A stretch of DNA of 64,000 nucleotides from assembly GCF_025060755.1 (NCBI RefSeq), contig NZ_JANYUY010000032.1:26801-90800 (forward strand), in the 5' to 3' direction. This document shows, in pieces, positions 63,854 to 64,000 of this stretch. The notes under the pieces are model-generated. The model was not told where the DNA came from and did not search any database. It was given only the letters and a program-made list of their open reading frames with translations. The DNA comes from Paenibacillus doosanensis (GTDB lineage: Bacteria; Bacillota; Bacilli; Paenibacillales; NBRC-103111). The translations under genes and the position numbers were made by a program. Within the stretch, counting starts at the first letter, position 1. The number at the start of each line of letters is the position of its first letter.

Positions 63854-64000
63854 GCTGCTTGTTTTTCACCACCCTTCTAAGAGTCTGTCCGACGGAGTTA
63901 CTTTTGTAGGTCCCTTCGGAGTAAGACTCGGTTTTCAAATGATTTTTCATCACGATTTGAGTATAATCACTGTGTCTTTCTTTGCCTTTGTGGGAGTTAC
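63854..64000. other. Window end, no feature identified
   Basis: The last 147 bases contain GAGTCT/AGACTC arms (63890-63930) that could form a loose hairpin, and no supported gene or terminator. Confidence 0.3.

Overview
The window looks like a chromosomal segment of a Paenibacillus-like endospore-forming Firmicute. Its core gene order follows the Bacillus subtilis relA-to-yrrR region (relA, dtd, hisS-aspS, tcdA, rarA, cymR-iscS, yrrD, yrrI, alaS, yrzL, ruvX, yrzB, mltG, U32 pair, pbpI-like). GC is fairly high, TTG and GTG starts are frequent, Shine-Dalgarno sites are strong, and both aminoacyl-tRNA synthetase operons have T-box leaders. The assignment is an inference from gene content and order; no search was run.

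Layout. 1-9.6 kb: stringent response (relA, truncated by the window edge), dtd, a membrane-anchored FAD oxidoreductase, a T-box-controlled hisS-aspS operon and tcdA. 9.7-20.5 kb: a carbohydrate island between tcdA and rarA, which are neighbours in B. subtilis. It holds an AraC regulator divergent from two large glycosidase-like proteins, a Gfo/Idh/MocA oxidoreductase, a TIM-barrel isomerase and a DUF6807 protein, followed by a sugar-binding lipoprotein with no permease beside it. 20.7-30.7 kb: rarA, a CNNM/CorC-type membrane protein, mnmA (inverted), cymR-iscS, a PRC-barrel protein, a zinc-ribbon protein, an AI-2E family exporter and an ArsB/NhaD transporter. 30.7-43.2 kb: T-box alaS, ireB/reoM, ruvX, two DUF1292 genes, mltG, two U32 peptidase-family genes, a chemoreceptor and a class B penicillin-binding protein. 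43-55.7 kb: accessory genes, namely a sensor kinase, DoxX, a DUF2157/GDYXXLXY pair, a five-gene MarR-EmrA-EmrB-adaptor-secreted protein operon, a second MarR, a LipL-type octanoyltransferase and an esterase. 55.8-61.3 kb: the pyruvate dehydrogenase operon pdhABCD with a 560-base structured spacer between pdhB and pdhC. 61.8-63.9 kb: a divergent MFS exporter/MarR pair.

The two most unusual items are non-coding. (1) A roughly 172-bp dispersed repeat occurs three times (5416, 27772, 61415), always in the same orientation and always directly after the T-tract of a terminator hairpin. Several internal stems are preserved between copies, and the third copy carries a 68-bp insert. (2) The pdhB-pdhC spacer contains nested inverted repeats of 19 and about 20 bp, a 124-nt extended hairpin, and a pair of palindromes flanking a -10-like sequence. 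This looks like a regulatory RNA, a controlled internal promoter or a MITE.

How the genes work together: LipL (54.1 kb) probably feeds lipoylation of the E2 subunit encoded at 58.6 kb. CymR, IscS and MnmA link cysteine/sulfur status to tRNA thiolation. IreB/ReoM, MltG and the class B PBP are cell-wall functions. The AraC island probably takes up and dismantles an unusual glycan or glycoside by an oxidation/isomerisation route.
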